NCBI GenBank assembly: GCA_021788685.1
Contig: JAJYKH010000085.1
Location: forward strand, 1-9,134
Source of the DNA: Deltaproteobacteria bacterium
GTDB lineage: Bacteria > Desulfobacterota > Desulfobulbia > Desulfobulbales > UBA5123
Direction: 5' to 3'
DNA: 9,134 nt
Shown here: positions 1 to 5,102 of the stretch, one piece after another
How the letters are laid out: every line of letters begins with the position of its first letter
Position numbering within the stretch: the first letter of the stretch is position 1
The notes under the pieces: generated by a model
What the model was told of the DNA's origin: nothing
Databases searched by the model: none
What the model saw: the letters and a program-made list of their open reading frames with translations, nothing else
Program-made: the position numbers and the translations under genes

Positions 1-1
1 T

Positions 2-310
2 CTCGATCTGGGGCAGCTCCAGGCCGCCGGCCGCTACCTCAAGGCCCTGCGCATCCGGGTGGAGCGGGCGCATGCCGCCCCGGCCAAGGACGACGCCAAG
101 GCGGCCCTGGTCGCCCCCCACGAGGAACGGTTGGCCGCCGCGGCCGCCCGGAACGGCTCGGCACCCGAGAGCACCCGGCTCCTGGCCGAATACCGGCAGA
201 TGGTGGCGGAATTCAGGATCTCCCTATTCGCCCCGGAAATGAAAACCGCCTTCCCGGTCTCGGCCAAGCGGCTGGAGGAGAAATGGAAGGAGGTGGAGAG
301 GATTTTATAG
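2..310 (+). CDS. hrpA: ATP-dependent RNA helicase HrpA, C-terminal end (partial)
   Basis: The gene runs in from the left edge. About 102 residues are visible in the frame starting at base 2, ending at a TAG stop (308-310). The translation resembles the C-terminal tail (DUF3418 region) of bacterial DEAH-box helicase HrpA: a 'RYLKALRIRVERA' segment, then 'EYRQMVAEFRISLFAPEM' and 'FPVSAKRLEEKWKEVERIL'. In that family the tail follows the helicase core and OB-fold and contributes to RNA binding. The core itself lies outside the window, so catalytic motifs cannot be checked. An internal ATG at 59 is not the start, because the family match continues upstream of it. This is the only plus-strand gene and it converges with the gene ending at 336, leaving 25 bases between them. 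Identification rests on recognition of the tail alone. Confidence 0.85.
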   Translation, partial: LDLGQLQAAGRYLKALRIRVERAHAAPAKDDAKAALVAPHEERLAAAAARNGSAPESTRLLAEYRQMVAEFRISLFAPEMKTAFPVSAKRLEEKWKEVERIL

Positions 311-335
311 CGACCAGCCGCCGATCGGAAGCGGC

Positions 336-785
336 TCAGCCCTTCGCTGCCGGCGGGACTGCTTCCGTCCAGGATTGCTCCAGCGCCAGATGCCGCAGGA
401 AGTCGGCGGCGAAAAGAAAGCGCTCGCCGCTCAGGGGCACGTTGATCTTTTCCTCCCCCCGCTGGACGGTGAGGGCATAGCCGGGCCGCTCCGCCTCCCC
501 GTACCGCTCCACGGTGAGACGGGTCACCACCTCCCCGTCCGACCCCTCGAAACGGTGGATCAGGGTCTCGCGGCCGCCCTCCCGGAACACGCGGCCGATC
601 TTCAGAAAAAGCTCGAAGCCCTCCGCCGGCTCGGCGATGAAGCGAATGGCCGCCGTCCCTCCCTCCAGCCGGAAAAAGCGCAGGAGAATGCGCCCTTCGG
701 CCGGCCGCCCCTCCGCGTGCCTCTCGGCCGGCCCGATCTCCACCCCCGTTCCCTTGGCGTAGAATGTTGCCTGCGGCACCTTCAT
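336..785 (-). CDS. hypothetical protein, 149 aa
   Basis: I do not recognise this protein. It starts at an ATG at 785 with a strong Shine-Dalgarno (AGGAGGTGA a few bases upstream) and stops at TGA (336-338). It has no signal peptide, membrane helix or cysteine, so it is probably cytoplasmic. The sequence is rich in charged residues and alternates in a way that suggests beta strands (ILLRFFRLEGG, AAIRFIAEP, FELFLKIGRVF, VTRLTVERYG, YALTVQRGEEKINVPL). It ends in one likely helix around residues 120-138 (GERFLFAADFLRHLALEQSW) and a Pro/Ala tail. That layout would fit a small ligand- or nucleic-acid-binding fold, but this is inference. It lies downstream of the octaheme cytochrome gene, separated from it by a terminator, so it probably has its own promoter. 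The opposite-strand frames here lack comparable start signals. Confidence 0.78.
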   Translation of the reverse strand: MKVPQATFYAKGTGVEIGPAERHAEGRPAEGRILLRFFRLEGGTAAIRFIAEPAEGFELFLKIGRVFREGGRETLIHRFEGSDGEVVTRLTVERYGEAERPGYALTVQRGEEKINVPLSGERFLFAADFLRHLALEQSWTEAVPPAAKG

Positions 786-896
786 GATGTCACCTCCTGG
801 AAGTTGCGGAAACCGCCTGTCGCGGCCCTTCCCTCCGCTTACCAGGAAGTACTGATAAATTCAACGGAAATCTACATGAATGACGCATCAACGGAA

Positions 897-921
897 AAGG
901 GGCGCCCGGTGGGCGCCCCTT
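897..921 (-). terminator. intrinsic terminator of the octaheme cytochrome gene
   Basis: A perfect 11-base inverted repeat (897-907 with 911-921) surrounds a 3-base loop. Read on the minus strand the GC-rich stem runs into TTTTCC, the usual form of a Rho-independent terminator. It begins 26 bases after the stop codon of the octaheme cytochrome gene (947) and points the same way. It separates that gene from the 149-residue gene further along. The rest of the 161-base gap (786-946) contains an AT-richer patch at about 845-890 that could hold a promoter for the 149-residue gene, but I see no convincing -35/-10 pair. Confidence 0.85.
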
Positions 922-946
922 GCGGTCAGGATTCCGACTCCTTCCG

Positions 947-2278
947 TCATTTCCGGTCGAAGAGGGGCTGATAGACCTTCTGCAGCTCCCCGCTCCGGAT
1001 CGCCTTCTTCAGCTCCTCCGGAGGCCGGTCGAGCCAGTTGTGCATGGGATCCTTCGCGAGGAGGTTGTCGATGTAGGCGTTCACCTCCGGATCGTTGTAG
1101 GCCCTGGCCGCCGGGATCAGCTTGAAGTAGAAGCTGTAGGCCACGTCATAGATTCCGTGCCACCAGGTGTAGTCCGGACCCATCATCGCGGCGCCCATCC
1201 GGGCCCGCCGCCCCTCGTGGTGCCACAGCTCCCAGTAATCCCACTCGATGGGGTTGGCAAAGTCGGCCTTGTGCTCCAGGAGCCCCTTTTTCTTGATCAT
1301 GCCCATAATCGCCGTGGCGGGCTTGCCGAACTTCTGGTTGTAGAGCTCCACCAGGGCGTCGTACTGGTAGTAATGGCCGTCCACGAACCTGGCCTGGTGG
1401 CAGCTGAGGCACACCTCCTTCATGTTGCCCCGCTTGGCCTGCCAGTTGTCCTTGTGCTTCGAGATCGGTGGCCGGAGGGTCCAGGAGATGCGGTCGCCCA
1501 CGTCATGGGTGACGGGTTGGCGGGGGGTGGCCGACATGTGGCAGGTCGCGCAGGTGGGGGCTTCGTAGTAGTCCTTGCCGACCACCCACTTGTCCCGGTC
1601 CATGTTCATCTTGTCCTTGTGGGCGTAGTAGGCGATGCCGTGCTTGGACTCCTCGTAGATCTCCTTCTGGGGATGGTCCGGCCCCAGGTGGCACTTGCCG
1701 CAGGTCTCGGGCTGGCGGGCCTGCTCCACGGAGAAGGAATGGCGCGCGTGGCAGGCGTTGCACGCGCCTTTGCTGCCGTCCGGGTTGATGCGGCCGATGC
1801 CGGAATTGGGCCAGCTCTCCTTGGAGAGCTTGTTGGGGGCGTTCGGGTCGATTTTCACCTTGCCCCCGTGGCAGGCCTCGCAGCCGGTGATCACCACCGG
1901 CAGGCCGCCCGCCACATGGCCCTGGTAGGCATCATTGGAGTCGAGGATCTCGCCGGCATGGGCGTGGTAGGACTTCTCGGTCTGGGCTGCCTCGGCCGGA
2001 TGGCACCGGGAGCAGTCCTTGGGGGTGACCAGCGTGGCGATCAAAACGCCTTCGTGAGTGAAGGCGTCCACATCACCTTTTTCCGCCTTGTGGCAATCAA
2101 GACAGGAAATACCATTCTGGCCATGCTTCGAGTTTTTCCATTGCTGGTACAGGCCGGGATTCTGCTTTTCATGACAACTGACACAAGCGTCCCCCGCCGC
2201 ATGGGCGATCACGGCCGGAAAACAACTGCCGGCCAATGCCGCCGCCAGCATCATCCCGCACAACTCGCCTCGTTTCAT
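947..2278 (-). CDS. octaheme c-type cytochrome, hydroxylamine oxidoreductase (HAO) family
   Basis: This 443-residue exported multiheme cytochrome has eight CXXCH heme motifs, with first cysteines at residues 32, 59, 89, 133, 173, 193, 243 and 290. The heme count and spacing, the segment 'SATPRQPVTHDVGDRISWTLRPP' split around residues 249-271, and the heme-free C-terminal part (HHEGRRARMGAAMM, PDYTWWHGIY) fit the HAO-like octaheme family. Residues 1-27 form a signal peptide with likely cleavage after AHA. The chosen ATG (2278) has a strong AAGGAGGGG ribosome site and begins the signal peptide; the frame stays open to 2449, but those 57 residues are not signal-like. Family members in nitrifiers and anammox bacteria oxidise hydroxylamine, and relatives in other anaerobes are proposed to reduce nitrite or hydroxylamine to ammonium. 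Heme 4 (C133/C136/H137) should be the catalytic one if HAO order holds. Whether the tyrosine that cross-links this heme in true HAO is present needs an alignment. No quinol-oxidising NapC/NrfH-type partner is encoded next to it. Confidence 0.92.
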   Translation of the reverse strand: MKRGELCGMMLAAALAGSCFPAVIAHAAGDACVSCHEKQNPGLYQQWKNSKHGQNGISCLDCHKAEKGDVDAFTHEGVLIATLVTPKDCSRCHPAEAAQTEKSYHAHAGEILDSNDAYQGHVAGGLPVVITGCEACHGGKVKIDPNAPNKLSKESWPNSGIGRINPDGSKGACNACHARHSFSVEQARQPETCGKCHLGPDHPQKEIYEESKHGIAYYAHKDKMNMDRDKWVVGKDYYEAPTCATCHMSATPRQPVTHDVGDRISWTLRPPISKHKDNWQAKRGNMKEVCLSCHQARFVDGHYYQYDALVELYNQKFGKPATAIMGMIKKKGLLEHKADFANPIEWDYWELWHHEGRRARMGAAMMGPDYTWWHGIYDVAYSFYFKLIPAARAYNDPEVNAYIDNLLAKDPMHNWLDRPPEELKKAIRSGELQKVYQPLFDRK

Positions 2279-2419
2279 ACGCTCCCCTCCTTCTCTGTCT
2301 CTGTGATTGGGTATGACACCCATCCCGTTCCCGTTTCCAGACGGCGGACCGCCGGTGCCAAGCCGAACCATGATCATGGCCGGGCCTTGCTCCGGCCAAA
2401 ACCATCCGGCTCTGGAAAA

Positions 2420-2462
2420 AGGATAGGGGAAATCTTGTAGAAGAAGCATTGACTTAGGTCAA
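2420..2462 (-). promoter_or_regulatory. predicted FNR/CRP-family-controlled promoter of the octaheme cytochrome gene
   Basis: On the minus strand a perfect palindrome TTGAC-CTAA-GTCAA (2449-2462) precedes a TATCCT -10-like hexamer (2420-2425, four of six matches to TATAAT). The implied transcription start near 2413 puts the palindrome centre about 42 bases upstream, the standard class II activator position for FNR/CRP-family regulators. There is no good -35 hexamer, as expected for an activated promoter. The half-site TTGAC is close to FNR/DNR (TTGAT) and to motifs described for the nitrosative-stress regulator HcpR; which protein binds cannot be told from the DNA. The resulting leader is about 135 bases and includes a 7-base-pair hairpin (2377-2383 with 2392-2398). 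Beyond these sites and the terminators I see nothing else in the gap 2279-2611. Confidence 0.55.
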
Positions 2463-2490
2463 GGAGGAGGGGAGAAGAGGTGAGGGAGAT

Positions 2491-2510
2491 AAAAAATTGC
2501 CTTTTCAGGC
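2491..2510 (-). terminator. possible weak terminator or insulator hairpin
   Basis: Read on the minus strand, GCCT-GAAA-AGGC (2499-2510) is followed by AA and six T residues. The stem has only four base pairs, although the loop is a stable GAAA tetraloop. It lies between the stronger terminator at 2553-2585 and the FNR-like site, so it could act as a back-up stop that isolates the cytochrome promoter. The short stem makes this uncertain; it may simply be an AT-rich stretch upstream of the promoter. Confidence 0.25.
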
Positions 2511-2552
2511 CGCCGTTGCAGCCCACTGCACGCCATCCATGCGCACCAGAAG

Positions 2553-2585
2553 AAAACCGCGGCAGGTCCGGCCCGCCGCGGTTTT
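2553..2585 (-). terminator. intrinsic terminator after the OmpA-family lipoprotein gene
   Basis: A perfect 11-base inverted repeat, AAAACCGCGGC (2553-2563) with GCCGCGGTTTT (2575-2585), encloses an 11-base loop. On the minus strand the stem ends in TTTTCTTCT, a usable U-tract. It starts 26 bases past the stop of the lipoprotein gene at 2612. Because both arms carry A/T runs it could also work in the other direction, but no plus-strand gene approaches it. Confidence 0.85.
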
Positions 2586-2611
2586 GCCCGGCTGAGGGAA
2601 ACTCGAAGACG

Positions 2612-3538
2612 TTACTTGGCCGGCGCCCCGCGTCCGTGCTGGCTGGCCTTTTCGCCCGGGTTCAGGATGACGATCTCGACCCGCCGGTTCAGCTGGCGGC
2701 CCCCGGGAGTCTTGTTGCTGGCGATCGGATACTGTTTCCCATACCCGACCGTGAACATGCGATCGGCCGGGATGCCCCTTGCCTGCAAAGCCTTGGCCAC
2801 GGCCTTGGCCCGCCGCCCGGAAAGCCGCTTGTTATACTGTTGGCTGCCGACATTGTCGGTGTATCCCTCGATCCGCACCTGCCGGTCCGGATGCTCACGC
2901 AGAAACTCGGCTAGCCTGGCGAGGCTCCGCTGTGCCCCGGCCAGCAATTTGGCCTTGTTGAAGGCGAACAGCACGTCGCCCAGGGTGAGGACGATGCCCC
3001 GTTCGGTCTGGCGGGCCTTGAGCTCGGAAATCTGGCTCTGCAGCTGCGCGATCTCCTTGTTGGCCTGCGCCGCCCGGGCTTGGGCCACTTCGGCCTCCCG
3101 GGCGCGCATTTCCGCGGTTTCCTTTGCCGACTTGAGCTTCTCCTCCCGGGACTGCGCCAGCTGCCTGGCCCGCTCCGCTTCGGTCTCCCGGGATTGGAGC
3201 AGAATCTGCTGCTTCTCCTGCCCCAGTCGGGTGGCCTCCTTCTGCGCCTCCTCACGCTCGGCGAGCGCGATGGCGATCTGGGCCTTCCTCTGTGCCAAGT
3301 AGGAGAGCTGATTGATTTTCTCCTCCTCATGGGCCTGCTCCGCCTGACGGAGGGTGTCGGCCGCGTCCCGCAACGCGAGCGGCGCGTCGGCGGCCACATT
3401 GGGACGGCTCTGCGCCTGGGCGTAGGTGGCCCGCGCCTGGTCCAGGGCCTTGTTCTCCTTGGCAGCGCAGCCGGCGACGAGCAGGCCGGCCAGGCAGGCC
3501 GCCACCCATTTCAGACCCGTATCTGTTCTCTGCCGCAT
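2612..3538 (-). CDS. OmpA-family peptidoglycan-binding lipoprotein with DUF4398 and coiled coil
   Basis: This is a 308-residue lipoprotein. The signal peptide ends in a lipobox LVAGC, with C24 as the lipidated residue. Residues 31-105 resemble DUF4398 (helical, Ala/Gln/Glu-rich). Residues 105-180 continue as a charged coiled coil, and residues 181-293 form an OmpA C-terminal domain. In that domain the signature N-x2-LS-x2-RA-x2-V is complete (N236, L239, S240, R243, A244, V247). D228 and R243 are 15 apart, matching the Asp and Arg that grip diaminopimelate in characterised OmpA domains. The protein should sit in the outer membrane and reach the cell wall, stabilising the envelope. The ATG at 3538 has a GGAGGGG ribosome site. 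The gene follows a second DUF4398 lipoprotein gene after 15 bases and ends at a clear terminator, so the two form an operon end. Confidence 0.93.
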   Translation of the reverse strand: MRQRTDTGLKWVAACLAGLLVAGCAAKENKALDQARATYAQAQSRPNVAADAPLALRDAADTLRQAEQAHEEEKINQLSYLAQRKAQIAIALAEREEAQKEATRLGQEKQQILLQSRETEAERARQLAQSREEKLKSAKETAEMRAREAEVAQARAAQANKEIAQLQSQISELKARQTERGIVLTLGDVLFAFNKAKLLAGAQRSLARLAEFLREHPDRQVRIEGYTDNVGSQQYNKRLSGRRAKAVAKALQARGIPADRMFTVGYGKQYPIASNKTPGGRQLNRRVEIVILNPGEKASQHGRGAPAK

Positions 3539-3553
3539 GAGTGTCCCCTCCGT

Positions 3554-3940
3554 TTATTTCTGCATGTTTTGGCGCCGCTCGATTTCCTGCCGGAGGGTCG
3601 CGATGCTCTCCTGCAGCTCTTTGGTGATCTTCCGGGTCTGCGCGGTCCGGGACCGGGCCTCGGCCAGCCGGGCATCGACTTCGGCCCTCTGGGCCTGCCG
3701 CCGGGCTTCATCGTATTTCCCGTGATCGAGGGCCGTCCGGGCCGCCTGCATTTCCTGCTGGGCCGTCTGCATCTCGACCGGCGCATAGGAAGCCGCATCG
3801 TTCTCCTGGGCCTGGTTGATTGCCTTATCCGCCAATGCCATCGACGCTTTCGGAGGCCCCTTCCCGGCGCAACCGGCCAAGCCGGCCAACGCCAGACCAA
3901 GCCCCAACAAAAAGACTGTTCTTCCGCATCTCGTTCGCAT
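3554..3940 (-). CDS. DUF4398 domain-containing lipoprotein
   Basis: A 128-residue small lipoprotein. The signal peptide ends in a lipobox LAGC with the lipidated cysteine at residue 24. Residues 32-103 are a helical DUF4398-like region (ALADKAINQAQENDAASYAP onward) and the rest is a coiled coil to the C-terminus. The start at 3940 is preferred over an in-frame ATG at 3967 because a GAGGAG ribosome site lies just upstream of it and it gives a normal-length signal peptide. The coding sequence ends 15 bases before the OmpA-type lipoprotein, which carries the same DUF4398 region. The pair may interact or have arisen by duplication, with one copy keeping the OmpA anchor. The molecular function of DUF4398 is not established. 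Confidence 0.9.
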   Translation of the reverse strand: MRTRCGRTVFLLGLGLALAGLAGCAGKGPPKASMALADKAINQAQENDAASYAPVEMQTAQQEMQAARTALDHGKYDEARRQAQRAEVDARLAEARSRTAQTRKITKELQESIATLRQEIERRQNMQK

Positions 3941-3995
3941 TATGGCTCCTCGCTCTCTTGGGGGCACGACAGGCCGGGATCTCGATCTATTCCCA

Positions 3996-4025
3996 TTTTC
4001 ACCCGAAGCGGCGCCCGATTGTCAA
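3996..4025 (-). promoter_or_regulatory. possible promoter for the two-lipoprotein operon
   Basis: The minus strand carries a perfect TTGACA -35 hexamer at 4020-4025. An 18-base spacer leads to TGAAAA (3996-4001), which matches only three of six bases of the -10 consensus. The position, about 55 bases before the lipoprotein start at 3940, is sensible for a promoter, but the -10 is poor. Treat it as a candidate only. Confidence 0.25.
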
Positions 4026-4121
4026 ACTGAAAAGGAACTGTTTGTCAGGCAAGTCCGAGATAATCCCGCCGTGTCCTGCAAGGGGTGGCGGAGTGGGAAA
4101 AATCGGCGGGCAGACCGGCGC

Positions 4122-4200
4122 GGCGACTGGCTGCCTTGGAGGTGGGAGGTACGCTCCCCGAGCACCGGGCGGTCGCTTGCGCAAACCCCGGCAGCCAGTC
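4122..4200 (-). repeat. long perfect inverted repeat enclosing a structured loop, in a gap between genes
   Basis: GACTGGCTGCC (4122-4132) and its exact complement GGCAGCCAGTC (4190-4200) enclose 57 bases. The enclosed part has smaller self-complementary pieces, such as gggag/ctccc (4144-4148 with 4154-4158) and TTGCGCAA. On the minus strand it lies 29 bases after the stop of the repeat-protein gene (4230) and about 180 bases before the lipoprotein start (3940). No T-run follows directly; the first is at about 4096-4100. It could be a structured 3' end, a leader element or a small RNA. I could not match it to a riboswitch class I know. Apart from this and the weak promoter, the gap 3941-4229 shows nothing else. 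Confidence 0.5.
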
Positions 4201-4229
4201 ACCGCAATCGAAGACGATACTCTGGCGGG

Positions 4230-4631
4230 TTACCGCAAGCTGGGCGCCGGTACCTCCATGACCTCCTCGGGCACGGCCACCGGCTGAGTCTGGCGGAGCG
4301 CCCCATCGGTGGGGGGAGCTTGCTCCGCCGGAGGGGTAGCCAGGTGGGGCCCCCGCAGGCTGGCCTCCGGCACCTCCATGACCTCCTCGGGCACGGCCAC
4401 CGGCTGAGTCTGGCGGAGCGCCCCGTCGGCGGGGGGAGCTTGCTCCGCCAGGAGGGAAGGCAGGTGAGGCGCCCGCAGGCTGGCTATTGGCCGCTCAATA
4501 AGCGCGGACTCCTCAGGGGTGGCCACCGGCTGGGTCTGACGAAGCGGCTCAGCAACGGTGGCGGCGCTTCCCCCCGCCAGGATCAGGGTGGCAAGCAAAC
4601 ATGTCGACGCGATCATCATCATTTTCCTCAT
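4230..4631 (-). CDS. small exported protein with about 40-residue tandem repeats
   Basis: I do not recognise this 133-residue protein. The ATG at 4631 has a strong AAGGAGGAG ribosome site and starts a signal peptide (MRKMMMIASTCLLATLILAGG, likely cut near residue 25). An ATG at 4679 in frame lacks this fit. The mature part consists of two full repeats (42 and 40 residues) plus a partial third, each beginning LRQTQPVA-x-PEE and including ASLR-x-PHL and EQAPP-x-DGA. It has no cysteines and is rich in Pro, Ala and Glu, so it is probably extended or disordered in the periplasm. It lies 44 bases after the DsrE-like gene and may be co-transcribed with the Hdr/Qmo cluster. Longer open frames on the opposite strand cover the same DNA, but they have no comparable start signal or signal peptide. 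Confidence 0.72.
   Translation of the reverse strand: MRKMMMIASTCLLATLILAGGSAATVAEPLRQTQPVATPEESALIERPIASLRAPHLPSLLAEQAPPADGALRQTQPVAVPEEVMEVPEASLRGPHLATPPAEQAPPTDGALRQTQPVAVPEEVMEVPAPSLR
4252..4449. repeat. 120-base tandem repeat inside the repeat-protein gene
   Basis: The block 4252-4329 recurs at 4372-4449, exactly 120 bases away, with only two differences over 78 bases (4305/4425 and 4310/4430). The DNA between the blocks is more diverged. A third, older copy lies further right, offset by 126 bases and centred on CCACCGGCTG at 4523. Periods of 120 and 126 keep the reading frame (40 and 42 codons). The near identity of the first two copies points to a recent duplication or gene conversion. 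Confidence 0.88.
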
Positions 4632-4675
4632 GGAATCTCCTCCTTTCTCTAGTTTCATAAGGCCTTCCGGCCGAT

Positions 4676-5053
4676 TCAATACACCAGCACGGCATCCGCC
4701 TGCATGGCTTCGATGTTCAATTCCGCAGCGGCGATGGTCTGAGCGCCTTCGATCAGGTCCGCAGCCTCGTCAATGTGCCGGTCCTTGATGCAGGGAACAC
4801 AGACCCGCAGCTTCCCTCCGAGCTGGAGGAAGTCCGTGAGCAGCTTCTTCATCGGCGAAAACCCTCCGGGTGGCGCCATGCGCTCGGCGTATCCCTTCTG
4901 GGCCAGATACACCCCGTTTCCCTGGAGCACGACGGTGGCCTCCACGTCCATGGCCAACGCGGCATTGGCCAGGACAAAGGGGATGGCCGCTTTCTCCGGA
5001 TTCTCCGCAGCATTGGTGCTGAAGTAGAGAATTTTTTCCTGCTGTTCGGTCAT
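4676..5053 (-). CDS. DsrE/F-like family protein with CxxC motif
   Basis: A 125-residue soluble protein of the DsrE/DsrF-like (YchN) fold type. It begins with a beta strand (KILYFSTNAAENPEKA), continues with a helix of the form IPFVLANAALAM, then a second strand (EATVVLQGNGVYL), and has a segment 'GKLRVCVPCIKDRHI' with Cys85 and Cys88. Relatives act as sulfur carriers or as small partners of sulfur-metabolism complexes, and the cysteines could hold persulfide sulfur; that role is inferred. The ATG at 5053 follows a GAGGA ribosome site. An in-frame start at 5182 would lie inside qmoC and is unlikely. It lies 49 bases after the QmoC-like gene on the same strand, so co-transcription is likely. 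The neighbourhood with HdrA/QmoC suggests a sulfur or thiol-linked electron-transfer function. Confidence 0.87.
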   Translation of the reverse strand: MTEQQEKILYFSTNAAENPEKAAIPFVLANAALAMDVEATVVLQGNGVYLAQKGYAERMAPPGGFSPMKKLLTDFLQLGGKLRVCVPCIKDRHIDEAADLIEGAQTIAAAELNIEAMQADAVLVY

Positions 5054-5102
5054 GTTCTTCCTCATTCTCTGATAGGATTTCCGATTTTTCCAGTGAAAAC
5101 CG

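Noticed and set aside
327..366. Possible bidirectional terminator between hrpA and the 149-residue gene (ggaagc paired with gcttcc)
   Set aside because: The arms are only six bases with a 28-base loop, no T-run follows on either strand, and most of it lies inside the coding end of the minus gene.
2342..2354. CGGCGG-A-CCGCCG palindrome in the cytochrome leader
   Set aside because: A one-base loop cannot form a full hairpin, and such GC palindromes are common in this base composition.
920..2440. Long open frame on the plus strand (506 codons) opposite the octaheme cytochrome
   Set aside because: It is the antisense shadow of a GC-rich gene. The minus-strand frame has eight heme motifs, a signal peptide and a strong ribosome site.
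4122..4200. Considered a cyclic-dinucleotide (GEMM) or cobalamin riboswitch
   Set aside because: The conserved core sequences of those classes as I know them are not present, so only the inverted repeat is reported.
4183..4200. Considered a sigma-54 promoter (TGGC followed by TTTGC on the minus strand)
   Set aside because: The spacing between the GG and GC elements is two bases too long for a sigma-54 site.
4252..4570. Considered a CRISPR array because of regular repeats
   Set aside because: The period is 120-126 bases, the repeats lie in frame inside a gene, and there are no unique spacers of usual length.
3816..4652. Open frame of 278 codons on the plus strand covering the tandem repeats
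   Set aside because: It has no ribosome site or recognisable domain, and it overlaps the starts of two minus-strand genes with good ribosome sites and signal peptides.
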